In this document: piece after piece, positions 1 to 10,137 of the stretch
How positions within the stretch are numbered: position 1 is the first letter of the stretch
Layout: every line of letters begins with the position of its first letter
Origin: Streptomyces sp. TN58
GTDB lineage: Bacteria > Actinomycetota > Actinomycetes > Streptomycetales > Streptomycetaceae
Assembly (NCBI RefSeq): GCF_001941845.1
Contig: NZ_CP018870.1
Location: forward strand, 2,909,501-2,973,500
Direction: 5' to 3'
Length of the DNA: 64,000 bases
Position numbers and translations under genes: made by a program
Notes under the pieces: model-generated
What the model was told of the DNA's origin: nothing
The model's input: only the letters and a program-made list of their open reading frames with translations
The model's database searches: none

Positions 1-418
1 GGGGCGGGATCGTCACGGTGGCCCCGGCACCGAAGCTGAACCAGGAACCGGCGCCGTCGGCGGTGTCGTGGGCGTCGGCGGTGTCGTGGGCGTCGGCGGG
101 GTCGTCGGCGTCGGCGGGGTCGTCGGCGTCGGCGGGGTCGTCGGCGTCGGCGGGGTCGTCGGCGTCGGCCCCGCGCAGGGTGACCGTGCGTTCCCGGTCG
201 GTGGTGTTGGTCAGGGCGAGGCGGTCCTCCAGCACGGCGGCGGGGGCGCCCTCCAGGTAGAAGTACGGGCGGGCGGCGGCCGCTCCGGCGGCGGGTTCGG
301 CGGTCCAGCCCGGCTCGTCGGCGGCCGCCGGGCCGGCGGGGGCCGGGTGCAGCGCGGCTGCGGCGAGCAGGACCAGGAGGAGGCGGAGGGCGCGCCTGCG
401 GGTGTGGAGCACGGGCAT
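1..418 (-). CDS. Secreted/cell-surface protein with Asp-Ala-rich hexapeptide repeats (3' end beyond window)
   Basis: An open frame starts with ATG at 418 and runs off the left edge without a stop. The N-terminus has arginines, then a Leu/Ala-rich hydrophobic stretch of about 15 residues and an AxA-like cleavage region, which looks like a signal peptide. The following segment, with RPYFYLEG and a later LTNTTDRERTVTLRGAD, resembles the DUF916-like domain of actinobacterial surface proteins (from memory of the family). At about 60-170 an 18-bp tandem repeat encodes ADADDP/ADAHDT hexapeptides. The next gene upstream, an LPQTG-anchored protein, ends only 16 bp away, so the two are probably one operon. 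Function is unknown. Confidence 0.6.
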   Translation of the reverse strand, partial: MPVLHTRRRALRLLLVLLAAAALHPAPAGPAAADEPGWTAEPAAGAAAARPYFYLEGAPAAVLEDRLALTNTTDRERTVTLRGADADDPADADDPADADDPADADDPADAHDTADAHDTADGAGSWFSFGAGATVTIPP

Positions 419-434
419 GGCCGGGGTGCTCCCG

Positions 435-1121
435 TCAGGACCGGGCCCGCCGGCCGCGCCGGGTCAGCCAGAGCACGCCGGCCGCGCCGGTGAGCATCAC
501 GGTGGCGCCGAGGGTGCCGAGGGCGAGGGCGGAGTCGGCTGGTCCGGTCTGCGGGAGGGTGTCGGCGGCGGGCTCTCCGCCGGCCTGCGCGCCCGTCCCG
601 CCGCCCCCGCCGGCCGCGGTGACGTCCAGTTCCAGCGAGGGTCCCGGGTTGTTGCCGGGGGTGCAGGTGGTCGTGGTGCCCATCGCCTTGATGGTGAGCA
701 CCCCGGCGGTGAAGGTGGCCTTGCCGCTCTTGCGGGGGGTGTAGGTCCCCGAGAGGTCGGTGATCCTGATGGGGGTGTCGGGCGGTATCGCCTCGGGGTT
801 GGACGGGCCGGACACCGGTACGGACACCTTCTCGGCGCCGCCGACCACGATGACGGCACTGGGGCTCATGGCGCCCTTGCCCAGCTCGATGGGGCTGGAG
901 GAGACGCCCTTCTGGAAGGACATGGTCAGCTTGTAGCCGTCGCCCTGCTTGACGGCCTTGATGTCGATGGGTGACACGGCCGACTTGTCCCCGATCGGGG
1001 TCTTGCAGTCGTAGGCCACGTCGACGACGGCGGCGTGGGCTGTGGGGGCGGTGAGCAGCACCGCCGATCCGGCCAGCGCGGAGGCCAGCGCGAGCGCGGT
1101 GGAGCGTTTGCGGTCGGACAC
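435..1121 (-). CDS. Secreted LPxTG-type (LPQTG) sortase-anchored surface protein
   Basis: A 228-residue protein starting with GTG at 1121, with a GAGGGG element about 10 bases upstream. Residues 1-30 form a signal peptide ending in AHA. The central 150 residues look like a beta-rich extracellular domain with two cysteines and no family I can name. The C-terminus has the sortase pattern in order: LPQTG, a hydrophobic segment of about 22 residues, then an Arg-rich tail. The protein should therefore be covalently attached to peptidoglycan by a sortase. It lies directly upstream of the secreted hexapeptide-repeat protein, so the two probably act together at the cell surface. Substrate or ligand is unknown. 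Confidence 0.8.
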   Translation of the reverse strand: MSDRKRSTALALASALAGSAVLLTAPTAHAAVVDVAYDCKTPIGDKSAVSPIDIKAVKQGDGYKLTMSFQKGVSSSPIELGKGAMSPSAVIVVGGAEKVSVPVSGPSNPEAIPPDTPIRITDLSGTYTPRKSGKATFTAGVLTIKAMGTTTTCTPGNNPGPSLELDVTAAGGGGGTGAQAGGEPAADTLPQTGPADSALALGTLGATVMLTGAAGVLWLTRRGRRARS

Positions 1122-1234
1122 CTTCGTCTTCCCCTCGGGCCACTGACAACTGACGGCACATCAGATCGGTGGCTCAAGGTACGCCCGGGGCCTTGAGGAG
1201 GGAAGACGAAGGACGGGCCCGGATCGACCGTTCG

Positions 1235-2413
1235 TCAGTGGGCGCGGACGCCCTCGCGCCACACCGCGGAGACGAGCGGTACGCCCGGCCGGTAGGCCAG
1301 GTGGACGTGGCTGGGGGCGTCCAGCAGGGCCAGGTCGGCGCGGGCTCCCGGGGCCACCACGCCGATGTCCGCGCGGCGCAGGGCACGGGCGCCGCCGGCG
1401 GTGGCCGACCACAGGGCCTCGTCGGGGGTCATCCGCATGTCGCGGACGGCGAGCGCGATGCAGAACGGCATGGAGCTCGTGTAGGAGGAGCCGGGATTGC
1501 AGTCGGTGGACAGGGCGACGGTGGCGCCCGCGTCGATCAGGCGCCGGGCGTCGGGCCACTGGGCGCGGGTGGAGAACTCGGCGCCGGGCAGCAGGGTGGC
1601 GACGGTGGTGGCCGCGGCCTGGGCGAGGGCGTCGACGTCGGCGTCGGTGAGGTGGGTGCAGTGGTCGGCGGAGGCGGCCTCCAGCTCGACGGCGAGCTGC
1701 ACGCCGGGGCCGTGGGAGAGCTGGTTGGCGTGGACGCGCGGGATCAGCCCGGCGGCGGCGCCGGCGGTGAGGATCGCGCGGGCCTGGTCGCCGTCGAAGG
1801 CGCCCTTCTCGCAGAAGACGTCGACCCAGCGGGCGTACGGGGCGCAGGCGGTCAGCATCTCGCCGGTGACGAGGTCGACGTAGCCGGCCGGGTCCTCGGC
1901 GTAGTCCGGGGAGACGATGTGCGCGCCGAGGTAGGTGACCTCGTCGGTGTGCGCGGAGGCGATGCGCAGGGCGCGGGCCTCGTCGGCGACGGTGAGGCCG
2001 TAGCCGGACTTGGTCTCGAAGGTGGTGGTGCCCTGGCGGCGGGCCTCGTCGAGGTGGCGGACGAGGTTCGCCTCCAGCTCGGCGTCGGAGGCGGCGCGGG
2101 TGGCGGCCACGGTGGTGCGGATGCCACCGGCGGAGTAGGCGCGGCCGGACATCCGGGCGTTGAACTCCTGGGTGCGGTCGCCGGCGAAGACGAGGTGGCT
2201 GTGGCTGTCGACGAAGCCGGGGATGACGGCGCGGCCGGCCGCGTCGACGCTTTCGTCCGCGGCCGGGACCTGGGCGGCGGGGCCGACCCACGCGATCTTG
2301 TCGGCGTCGATGACGACGGCGGCGTTCTCGATCAGGCCGAGGGGGCTGCCGTCGCCGACGGCGGGGTCGTTGGTGACGAGGCTGCCGATGTTGGTGATGG
2401 CCGTGGTGGTCAC
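1235..2413 (-). CDS. hutI: Imidazolonepropionase
   Basis: A 392-residue amidohydrolase-superfamily enzyme. It hydrolyses 4-imidazolone-5-propionate to N-formimidoyl-L-glutamate, the third step of histidine breakdown. Visible markers are the metal-binding HSH in [16 protein letters not shown] (residues about 67-82), [17 protein letters not shown] and the late STDCNPGSS segment. Length is normal for the family. It is the last gene of a leftward hut cluster (hutU, M20 hydrolase, hutF, hutI). A 161-bp gap holding a palindromic repeat separates it from hutF, so it may be read partly from its own promoter. Identification is firm. Confidence 0.96.
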   Translation of the reverse strand: MTTTAITNIGSLVTNDPAVGDGSPLGLIENAAVVIDADKIAWVGPAAQVPAADESVDAAGRAVIPGFVDSHSHLVFAGDRTQEFNARMSGRAYSAGGIRTTVAATRAASDAELEANLVRHLDEARRQGTTTFETKSGYGLTVADEARALRIASAHTDEVTYLGAHIVSPDYAEDPAGYVDLVTGEMLTACAPYARWVDVFCEKGAFDGDQARAILTAGAAAGLIPRVHANQLSHGPGVQLAVELEAASADHCTHLTDADVDALAQAAATTVATLLPGAEFSTRAQWPDARRLIDAGATVALSTDCNPGSSYTSSMPFCIALAVRDMRMTPDEALWSATAGGARALRRADIGVVAPGARADLALLDAPSHVHLAYRPGVPLVSAVWREGVRAH

Positions 2414-2431
2414 TGGGTTCCTCTCAGAGCC

Positions 2432-2527
2432 CCGGGGCTCCGCCCCGGACCCCGCGCCTCAAACGCCGGCGAGGCTGGGTTCTCCAGCCCGTCCGGCGTT
2501 TGAGGACCGGGTCCGGGCGGAGCCCGG
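2432..2527. repeat. Dispersed palindromic repeat (REP/ERIC-like)
   Basis: An imperfect inverted repeat with arms of about 44 bases around a short centre, between hutF and hutI. Left-arm landmarks are GGGGCTCCGCCCCGGACCCC and CCTCAAACGCCGGCGAGGCTG-like sequence; the right arm carries their complements. A half copy lies at 11536-11580, and related halves at 57723-57749 and 58065-58091. This looks like the abundant Streptomyces intergenic palindrome. It may also act as a transcript-end or stabilising hairpin for hutF. Confidence 0.75.
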
Positions 2528-2574
2528 TTTCGGGAAGGGGCGGGGTGGGGGAAAGCCCGCCGCAGGCGGCAGGG

Positions 2575-3915
2575 TCAGGCGCGGAGGGCCGCGATCGCTT
2601 CGGACAGGGCGGACGGGACGTCGGCGACCAGGGTGTGGTGGCCGTCGCGGACCACGTGCCGGCCGGCGACGACCGTGTGGCGGACGTCGGCGGCGGTGGC
2701 GGCGAAGACGGCCGTCTCGGCGCCCAGGCGTGGCAGGGGGCCGGCCGTGCGGACGGAGTCCAGGGCGACGGTGGTGAAGTCCGCGAGGGCGCCCGCCTCC
2801 AGGCGGCCCGCGTCGGCGAGGCCGAGCGCCGCGTGTCCGTCGGCGGTGGCGGCGGTGAGCAGCGCGTTCGCCGTCCAGTGGCCGCGCGTACGGCTGCGCA
2901 GCCGTTCGTTCAGCTCCATCGCGCGGGCCTCTTCGAGCAGGTCGACGACGGCGTGGCTGTCGCTGCCCAGCGACAGGGAGCTGCCGGCCTGCTGGAGCCG
3001 GGTGGCGGGGCCGATGCCGTCGGCGAGGTCGCGTTCGGTGGTGGGGCACATGCAGGTGCCGGTGCCGGTGCCGCCGAGCAGGGCGATGTCGGTGTCCGTG
3101 AGGTGCGTGTTGTGGACGCCGGTGGTGCGCGGGCCGAGCACCCCGTGGTCGGCCAGCAGCTGTGTCGGGGTGCGGCCGTGGGCGGCCTGGCAGGCGTCGT
3201 TCTCGGCGGTCTGCTCGGACAGGTGCACGTGCAGCGGTGCCCGGTGCTCCTCGGCCCAGCGGGCGACGGTGGCCAGCTGGTCGGCGGGTACGGCCCGTAC
3301 CGAGTGCACGGCCGCGCCGATCAGGGCGTGTTCGCGGGGTTTGAGGGCGCTGACGCGTTCGGCCCAGGCGTCGGCGCTGCCGTCGGAGAAGCGCTGCTGG
3401 TGGGCGTTGGGGGCCTCGCCGAAGCCGGAGGACAGGTAGGCGGTGTCCAGGAGGGTGATCCGGATGCCGGCCGAGGCGGCGGCCTCGATCAGGGCCTCGC
3501 CCATGGCGTTGGGGTCGGCGTACGGGGTGCCGCCGGGCGCGTGGTGGACGTAGTGGAACTCGCCGACGTTCGTGATGCCGGCCAGGGCCATCTCGGCGTA
3601 CACGGCGCGGGCGAGCGCGAAGTAGTTGTCGGGGGTGAGGTTCTGGGCGGCCCGGTACATGAGTTCGCGCCAGGTCCAGAAGGTGCCGGAGCCGACCTGG
3701 ACGGAGCCGCGCAGCGCCCGGTGGAAGGCGTGGCTGTGGGCGTTGGCCAGGCCCGGCAGGGTCAGGCCGCGCAGGACCTCCGCGCCGGGCGGCGGGGTGT
3801 CGGTGCCGGTGCGCAGGGCGGTGATCCGGCCGTCGGTGCCGGTCTCCAGGGCGACACCCGGCTCGACATGGGTGCCGAGCCAGGCGTGCTCCAGCCAGTA
3901 CGTCGTCAGCGGCAT
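2575..3915 (-). CDS. hutF: Formimidoylglutamate deiminase
   Basis: A 446-residue amidohydrolase-family enzyme. It converts N-formimidoyl-L-glutamate to N-formyl-L-glutamate and ammonia, the branch of histidine catabolism that does not release formamide directly. Metal-site motifs are visible: NAHSHAFHRALRG (about 58-70), HVHLSEQ (about 228-234), the H in GVHNTHLT, and LGSDSHA (about 318-324). The ATG at 3915 lies inside the end of the upstream M20 hydrolase gene, which stops at 3906. That 10-base overlap argues for coupled translation. Its pairing with hutI and hutU in one operon supports the assignment. Confidence 0.93.
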   Translation of the reverse strand: MPLTTYWLEHAWLGTHVEPGVALETGTDGRITALRTGTDTPPPGAEVLRGLTLPGLANAHSHAFHRALRGSVQVGSGTFWTWRELMYRAAQNLTPDNYFALARAVYAEMALAGITNVGEFHYVHHAPGGTPYADPNAMGEALIEAAASAGIRITLLDTAYLSSGFGEAPNAHQQRFSDGSADAWAERVSALKPREHALIGAAVHSVRAVPADQLATVARWAEEHRAPLHVHLSEQTAENDACQAAHGRTPTQLLADHGVLGPRTTGVHNTHLTDTDIALLGGTGTGTCMCPTTERDLADGIGPATRLQQAGSSLSLGSDSHAVVDLLEEARAMELNERLRSRTRGHWTANALLTAATADGHAALGLADAGRLEAGALADFTTVALDSVRTAGPLPRLGAETAVFAATAADVRHTVVAGRHVVRDGHHTLVADVPSALSEAIAALRA

Positions 3916-5164
3916 GCCAGCCCTTCCAGTACGTCGGCGAGGGCGAGGACGCCGGCCACGCAGTCGTCCTCGGCGGCGAACTCGCGCGGGGAGTGGGAGA
4001 CCCCGGTCGGGTTGCGTACGAACAGCATCGCGGTCGGGACGGCGGCGGAGAGGATCCCGGCGTCGTGTCCCGCCCCGGTTCCCAGGACGGGGACGGACCC
4101 GCCGAGGATGCGGTTCATCTCGTCGCGCAGGGCGTGCTCGAACTCGACGACCGGGGTGAAGGACTCCCGGACGATGTCGAGGTCGATGCCGTCCTGGTCG
4201 GCGCGCTCGCGGGCGGCCTTCTCGATGGCGGTGACGACCGTGTCGAGGGTGGCCTGGTCGGCGGCGCGGGAGTCGAGCCAGCCGCGTACGAGCGAGGGGA
4301 TGGCGTTGACCCCGTTGGGCTCGACGGAGATCTTCCCGAAGGTGGCGACGGCTCCGGCGAGGGCTGCTTCGCTGCGGGCCGCGAGCACGGTCGCCGCGTA
4401 CGTCAGCATGGGGTCGCGCCGGTCCACGAGGCGGGTGGTGCCGGCGTGGTTGGCCTCGCCACGGAAGTCGAACCGCCAGCGGCCGTGCGGCCAGATCGCG
4501 GAGGCGATGCCGACCCGGTCGCCGGACAGGTCCAGGGCGCGGCCCTGTTCGACGTGCAGTTCGACGAAGGCGCCGATGCGGGCGAGCCGTTCGGGGTCGG
4601 CGCCGATGGCGTCGGGGTCGTATCCGGCGGCCTCCATGGCCTGGGGCAGGCTGACGCCGTCGGCGTCGCGCAGCTCGTGGGCTTTCTCCCTGGTCAGCTG
4701 GCCGGCGGTGAGCCGGGAGCCGACGCAGGCGAGGCCGAAGCGGGCGCCTTCCTCGTCACCGAAGTTGGTGATGGCCAGCGGCCTGGAGAACTCCGCTCCC
4801 CTCCTGCGCAGTTCGTCCAGGGCGGCGAAGGAGGACACGACGCCGAGGGGGCCGTCGAAGGCGCCGCCGTCGGGGACGGAGTCCAGGTGCGAGCCGGTGA
4901 CCACGGCGTCCCCGGCGAGGGGGTCGCCGAGCCAGGCCCACTGGTTGCCGTTGCGGTCGGTCTCGTAGGCGAGGCCGCGCGCCTCGGCCTGCTCCTGGAA
5001 CCAGGTGCGGCAGTCGGCGTCGGCGCCGCTCCAGGCGTAGCGGCGGTAGCCGCCGGTGTCGGCGTTGCGGCCGACGGGCGCCAGTTCGGCCCACATCTCG
5101 TGGAATGACGGCGCCCCGCCGGGGCCCGCGGCCGGTCCGGCCGCGGGGGTGAACTCGGCCTCGC

Positions 5165-5168
<4 letters not shown>
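3906..5168 (-). CDS. M20-family amidohydrolase (allantoate/N-carbamoyl amidohydrolase type) in the hut operon
   Basis: A 420-residue M20/M28-like metallohydrolase starting with GTG at 5168. The GTGA overlap with the hutU stop (5165-5168) fixes the start and indicates translational coupling. Metal-binding motifs appear in order: [35 protein letters not shown] and GAGHDAG. Family members hydrolyse allantoate, N-carbamoyl amino acids and related amides. Position between hutU and hutF, plus the absence of a classic N-formylglutamate amidohydrolase in this cluster, suggests that it releases formate from N-formyl-L-glutamate. That substrate is inference; homology alone would name it allantoate amidohydrolase. 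Confidence 0.85.
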
Positions 5169-6829
<1,661 letters not shown>

Positions 6830-6878
6830 GGCGGGGTGCCTCCTCCGATGTTGGTAATTCCATTCACATCCTCGCGCC

Positions 6879-6892
6879 CTGAATAGATTCAG
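6879..6892. promoter_or_regulatory. Inverted repeat in the hutU divergent promoter region (candidate operator)
   Basis: CTGAAT-AG-ATTCAG is a perfect 6-bp inverted repeat about 50 bases upstream of hutU, between hutU and the divergent decarboxylase-fold gene. The right half continues as ATTCAGTCA (6887-6895). That same 9-mer occurs upstream of the RpiR-type regulator gene (11007-11015), which suggests shared control by that regulator. This is inference from sequence only. Confidence 0.4.
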
Positions 6893-6926
6893 TCAACAGC
6901 TGCGGGCGGCGCCGTCGGGTGATGGG

Positions 6927-8288
6927 ATGGCGGACATGGCCGCAGACACGTGGGGCGAGGACGTCGCCGCGCGCCGGGACCTGGTCGTACGGGCCGCCGT
7001 CGAGCAGGGACTGGTGGGCGGCTCCGACGCCGCGCCGCCCCTGGTCTGCCTGCTGGACACCGACGGGATCCGGGCCTCCGCCACCGCTCTGACCACGGCC
7101 TTCGCGACCGCCCTGGCCCCTGGCACGCCCGTCCTGCACGCCTTCGCCGTGAAGGCCGCCCCGCTCGTCCCGGTGCTGCGGCTGCTGGCGGCCGCCGGGC
7201 TCGGCTGCGAGGTCGCGAGCCCCGGCGAGCTGGCCCTGGCGCGGGCGGCGGGGGTGCCGGCTGGCCGGACGGTGCTGGACTCCCCCGCCAAGACGACGGC
7301 CGAGCTGCGCGAGGCGCTGGCTCTGGGGATCGCCGTCAACGCCGACAACCGGCAGGAGCTGGAACGCCTCGACGGGCTCGTCGCGCAGGCGCCGACCGCG
7401 TCCCCGATCGGCGTCCGGATCAACCCGCAGACCGGCGCGGGCACCATCGACGCGCTGTCCACGGCCACGTCCACCTCCAAGTTCGGCGTCGCCCTGCGCG
7501 ACCCGGGGGCGCGCGCGTGGCTCGTACGGGCCTTCCTGGACCGGCCGTGGCTGACCCGCCTGCACATCCACTCGGGCTCGCAGGGCGTCCCCCTGGAACT
7601 GATCGCGGAAGGCGTGCGGGAACTGCACACCCTGGCCGAGGAGATCAACGCGGCGGCCGGGCAGCGCCGGATCGACACCCTCGACATCGGCGGCGGGCTC
7701 CCCGTCGACTTCACCTCGGACGCGACGGACCCGACGTACGCCCGGTACGTGTCCACCCTGCGCGAGGCCGTCCCGGCGCTCTTCGACGGCTCCTACGGCC
7801 TGGTCACCGAGTTCGGCCGCTCACTGCTGGCCGAGCACGGGCTGGTGCTGGCCCGGGTCGAGTACACCAAGAGCAGCGGCTCCCGGCCGATCGCCCTCAC
7901 CCACGCCGGCGTCCAGCTCGCGACCCGCACCGCCTACGCCCCGGCCGCCTGGCCGGTGCGGATCCTGCCGTACGACGCGAAGGGCGCCCCGAAGACCGGC
8001 GCCCCGGTGGCCCAGGACGTCGCGGGCCCGGCCTGCTTCGCGGGGGACCTGCTCGCCGCGGCCCGCGAGCTGCCGCCGCTCTCCCCTGGCGACCTGATCG
8101 GCGTACCGGACACCGGCGCGTACTTCTTCACGGCCCACTACGGCTACAACAGCCTGCCGCGCCCGGCGGTCCACGGCTACACGGTGACCCCGGACGGCCG
8201 CGTCCGCTTCAGCCTCGCCCGCCCGGCGCAGACCGCCGCGGACATCGTGGCGGAGGCGGGCGGCGCCCACGCCGACGCGCTGCTCTGA
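6927..8288 (+). CDS. PLP-dependent decarboxylase of the DapDC/LysA fold, specificity uncertain
   Basis: A 453-residue fold-III PLP enzyme, divergent from hutU. It could start at ATG 6927 or ATG 6936; neither has a strong ribosome-binding site. The PLP lysine lies in HAFAVKA (residue about 74), the Gly-rich phosphate loop in DIGGGLPVDF, and the C-terminal tyrosine segment in TGAYFFTAHYGYNS. Diaminopimelate decarboxylases carry a CESxD signature near the active site. Here the matching segment reads GPACFAGDLL, so the substrate-contacting Glu is missing. That argues against true LysA activity and for another amino acid or diamine substrate. No neighbour names a pathway. Confidence 0.8.
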   Translation: MADMAADTWGEDVAARRDLVVRAAVEQGLVGGSDAAPPLVCLLDTDGIRASATALTTAFATALAPGTPVLHAFAVKAAPLVPVLRLLAAAGLGCEVASPGELALARAAGVPAGRTVLDSPAKTTAELREALALGIAVNADNRQELERLDGLVAQAPTASPIGVRINPQTGAGTIDALSTATSTSKFGVALRDPGARAWLVRAFLDRPWLTRLHIHSGSQGVPLELIAEGVRELHTLAEEINAAAGQRRIDTLDIGGGLPVDFTSDATDPTYARYVSTLREAVPALFDGSYGLVTEFGRSLLAEHGLVLARVEYTKSSGSRPIALTHAGVQLATRTAYAPAAWPVRILPYDAKGAPKTGAPVAQDVAGPACFAGDLLAAARELPPLSPGDLIGVPDTGAYFFTAHYGYNSLPRPAVHGYTVTPDGRVRFSLARPAQTAADIVAEAGGAHADALL

Positions 8289-8302
8289 GCGGTGGCGCCC
8301 GC

Positions 8303-8860
8303 TCAGCCGGCCAGGATGGCCGCCAGGGCCGGGGCCAGGCCCGCGACCAGGTCGTCCGGGGTCAGCGCGGTGACGGCGGGCAGGCGCAGCAGGTAGCGGG
8401 TCAGGGCCACGCCCAGCAGCTGGGTGGAGACCAGGCCGGCCGTGCGGGCCGCCCGCTCCGGGCCGAGGGCCGCCGCCAGCGCGGGGGCGACCTGCGCCGC
8501 GAACACCTCCCGCATCCGGGCCGCGGCCTGCTCGTTGGTGACCGCCGAGCGCAGCAGCACCAGCAGGGTGTCGTCGGCCGGGTCGCCCTCCCACCGGTCC
8601 ACGAAGTGGCGCACGAGGGCTGCGGGGAGGTCGCCGGCCGGCACCGCCCCGAGGTCGGGCAGCCGCAGGTCCACGGCCAGGGCGGCGTCGAAGAGCCGCT
8701 CCTTGCTGCCGAAGTACCGCATGACCATCGACGGGTCGATGTCCGCGTCCGCGGCGACCGCCCGGATGGTGGTGCGTTCGTACCCCTGGGCGGCGAACCG
8801 CTCGCGCGCGGCGCGCAGGATCGCGGCCCGGGTCCGGTCGGAGGAGCGTCGCTCTGTCAT
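8303..8860 (-). CDS. TetR-family transcriptional repressor
   Basis: A 185-residue regulator. The N-terminal HTH spans about residues 5-50 (AILRAARERFAAQGYERTTI, then VAADADIDPSMVMRYFGSKE), followed by an alpha-helical ligand domain. An upstream ATG at 8896 is in frame, but those 12 codons would lie inside the operator-like repeats, so I prefer ATG 8860. It is divergent from a FAD monooxygenase. Repeated operator-like sequences fill the shared promoter, so it probably represses itself and that monooxygenase until a small aromatic or toxic ligand binds. The ligand is unknown. Confidence 0.92.
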   Translation of the reverse strand: MTERRSSDRTRAAILRAARERFAAQGYERTTIRAVAADADIDPSMVMRYFGSKERLFDAALAVDLRLPDLGAVPAGDLPAALVRHFVDRWEGDPADDTLLVLLRSAVTNEQAAARMREVFAAQVAPALAAALGPERAARTAGLVSTQLLGVALTRYLLRLPAVTALTPDDLVAGLAPALAAILAG

Positions 8861-8873
8861 ACCAACAAGCGTA

Positions 8874-8961
8874 GGCCAACATCTGTTGGCCAACAACCGT
8901 TGACATCCTCGACGGCCGGGCGCACTCTGATGTCAACAGCCGTTGGCCAACAACCGTTGGC
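8874..8961. promoter_or_regulatory. TetR-type operator array between regulator and monooxygenase
   Basis: The region contains a perfect palindrome, GGCCAACATCTGTTGGCC (8874-8891). It also has three copies of a 13-mer YCAACARCCGTTG at 8890-8902, 8933-8945 and 8947-8959, and a further inverted repeat GCCAAC-N4-GTTGGC (8946-8961) just before the monooxygenase ribosome-binding site (about 8967-8974). The spacing suits co-operative binding by TetR dimers to both divergent promoters. Confidence 0.8.
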
Positions 8962-8979
8962 AATCTGGAGGAGGGCGTC

Positions 8980-10134
8980 ATGACCAGCACCGCCGCACTT
9001 CCGCTCCCCGCCCGCACCGAGGTCGCCGTGGTCGGCGCGGGCCCGACCGGCCTCGCCCTCGCCGTGACCCTGGCGGAGGCCGGCGTCGACTTCGTACTGC
9101 TCGACCGGCAGGCGGAGGGCGCCAACACCTCCCGCGCCGCCGTCGTGCACGCCCGCACCCTGGAGGTTTTCGACGAGCTCGACCCGAGCGGCGCGCTGAG
9201 CGCGGACCTCGTCGGCCGCGGCGTCCCCGTCTCCCGGTTCGGCATCCGCGACGGCGCCCGGCCGCTCGCGGCCGTCGACTTCGACGGCCTGCCCACGGCC
9301 CACCCGTACGCGCTGATGGTCCCCCAGTACGAGACCGAGGCGGTCCTCCTGCGCCGTCTGCGGGCGCTCGGCGGGGACGTCCACCGCCCGTACGAGGTGA
9401 CAGCCGTCGCCCAGGACGCGGCAGGGGCCACGCTCACCACCGCCACTGGCGAGACCCTGCGTGCCGCGCACGTCGTGGGGGCCGACGGAATGCACAGCGC
9501 GGTCCGCGCGGCCGCCGGCATCGCCTTCGAGGGCGGCTCGTACGGCGAGTCCTTCGTCCTGGCCGACGTGGCCATGGACTGGGCTCCGGGCCCCCGCGAG
9601 GTGTCGCTCGCCTTCGGTACCGCCGGGCTCGTGGTGATCGCCCCGCTCCCCGGCGGGCGCTACCGGATCGTCGCGACGGTCGCCGAGGCCCCCGCCGAAC
9701 CGGACCTCGCCTTCGTCCGCGGCCTGCTCGACGAACGCGTTCCCGGCCAGGCGGCCGTCCGCGAACTCGTCTGGTCCTCGCGCTTCCGGATCCACCACCG
9801 CGTCGCCGACCGCTACCGGGCGGGCCGGCTGCTCCTCGCCGGGGATGCCGCCCACGTGCACAGCCCGGCCGGCGGGCAGGGCATGAACACCGGCATCCAG
9901 GACGGCTACGCCCTCGGGCGCGCCCTGGCCGCCGGCGATCTCGACGCCTACGAGGCCGCCCGCCGGCCCGTCGCCCTGCGCGTGGTGGCCCTGACGCATC
10001 GGATGACCCGGGTCGCGACCACCCGGAACCGGGCGCTGCGCGCCGTCCGCAACGCCGTGCTGCCCGTCCTCGCGCGTATCCCGGCACTGCGCGTCCGGCT
10101 CGCCACGGAGCTGGCGGAGCTCAGGTACCGCTGA
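8980..10134 (+). CDS. FAD-dependent aromatic-type monooxygenase
   Basis: A 384-residue group A flavin monooxygenase (PheA/TfdB/UbiH-like). The N-terminal FAD-binding motif is VVGAGPTGLALA (about residues 17-28), the middle DG motif is VVGADGMHSAVR, and the second FAD motif is LLAGDAAHVHSPAGGQGMN (about 286-304). It lacks the C-terminal thioredoxin-like domain of phenol hydroxylases, so it is of the short type. A GGAGGAGG ribosome-binding site lies 5 bases before ATG 8980. The adjacent TetR gene and operator array suggest substrate-inducible expression. It could hydroxylate an aromatic compound or inactivate an antibiotic; the substrate is unknown. Confidence 0.9.
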   Translation: MTSTAALPLPARTEVAVVGAGPTGLALAVTLAEAGVDFVLLDRQAEGANTSRAAVVHARTLEVFDELDPSGALSADLVGRGVPVSRFGIRDGARPLAAVDFDGLPTAHPYALMVPQYETEAVLLRRLRALGGDVHRPYEVTAVAQDAAGATLTTATGETLRAAHVVGADGMHSAVRAAAGIAFEGGSYGESFVLADVAMDWAPGPREVSLAFGTAGLVVIAPLPGGRYRIVATVAEAPAEPDLAFVRGLLDERVPGQAAVRELVWSSRFRIHHRVADRYRAGRLLLAGDAAHVHSPAGGQGMNTGIQDGYALGRALAAGDLDAYEAARRPVALRVVALTHRMTRVATTRNRALRAVRNAVLPVLARIPALRVRLATELAELRYR

Positions 10135-10137
10135 GGC

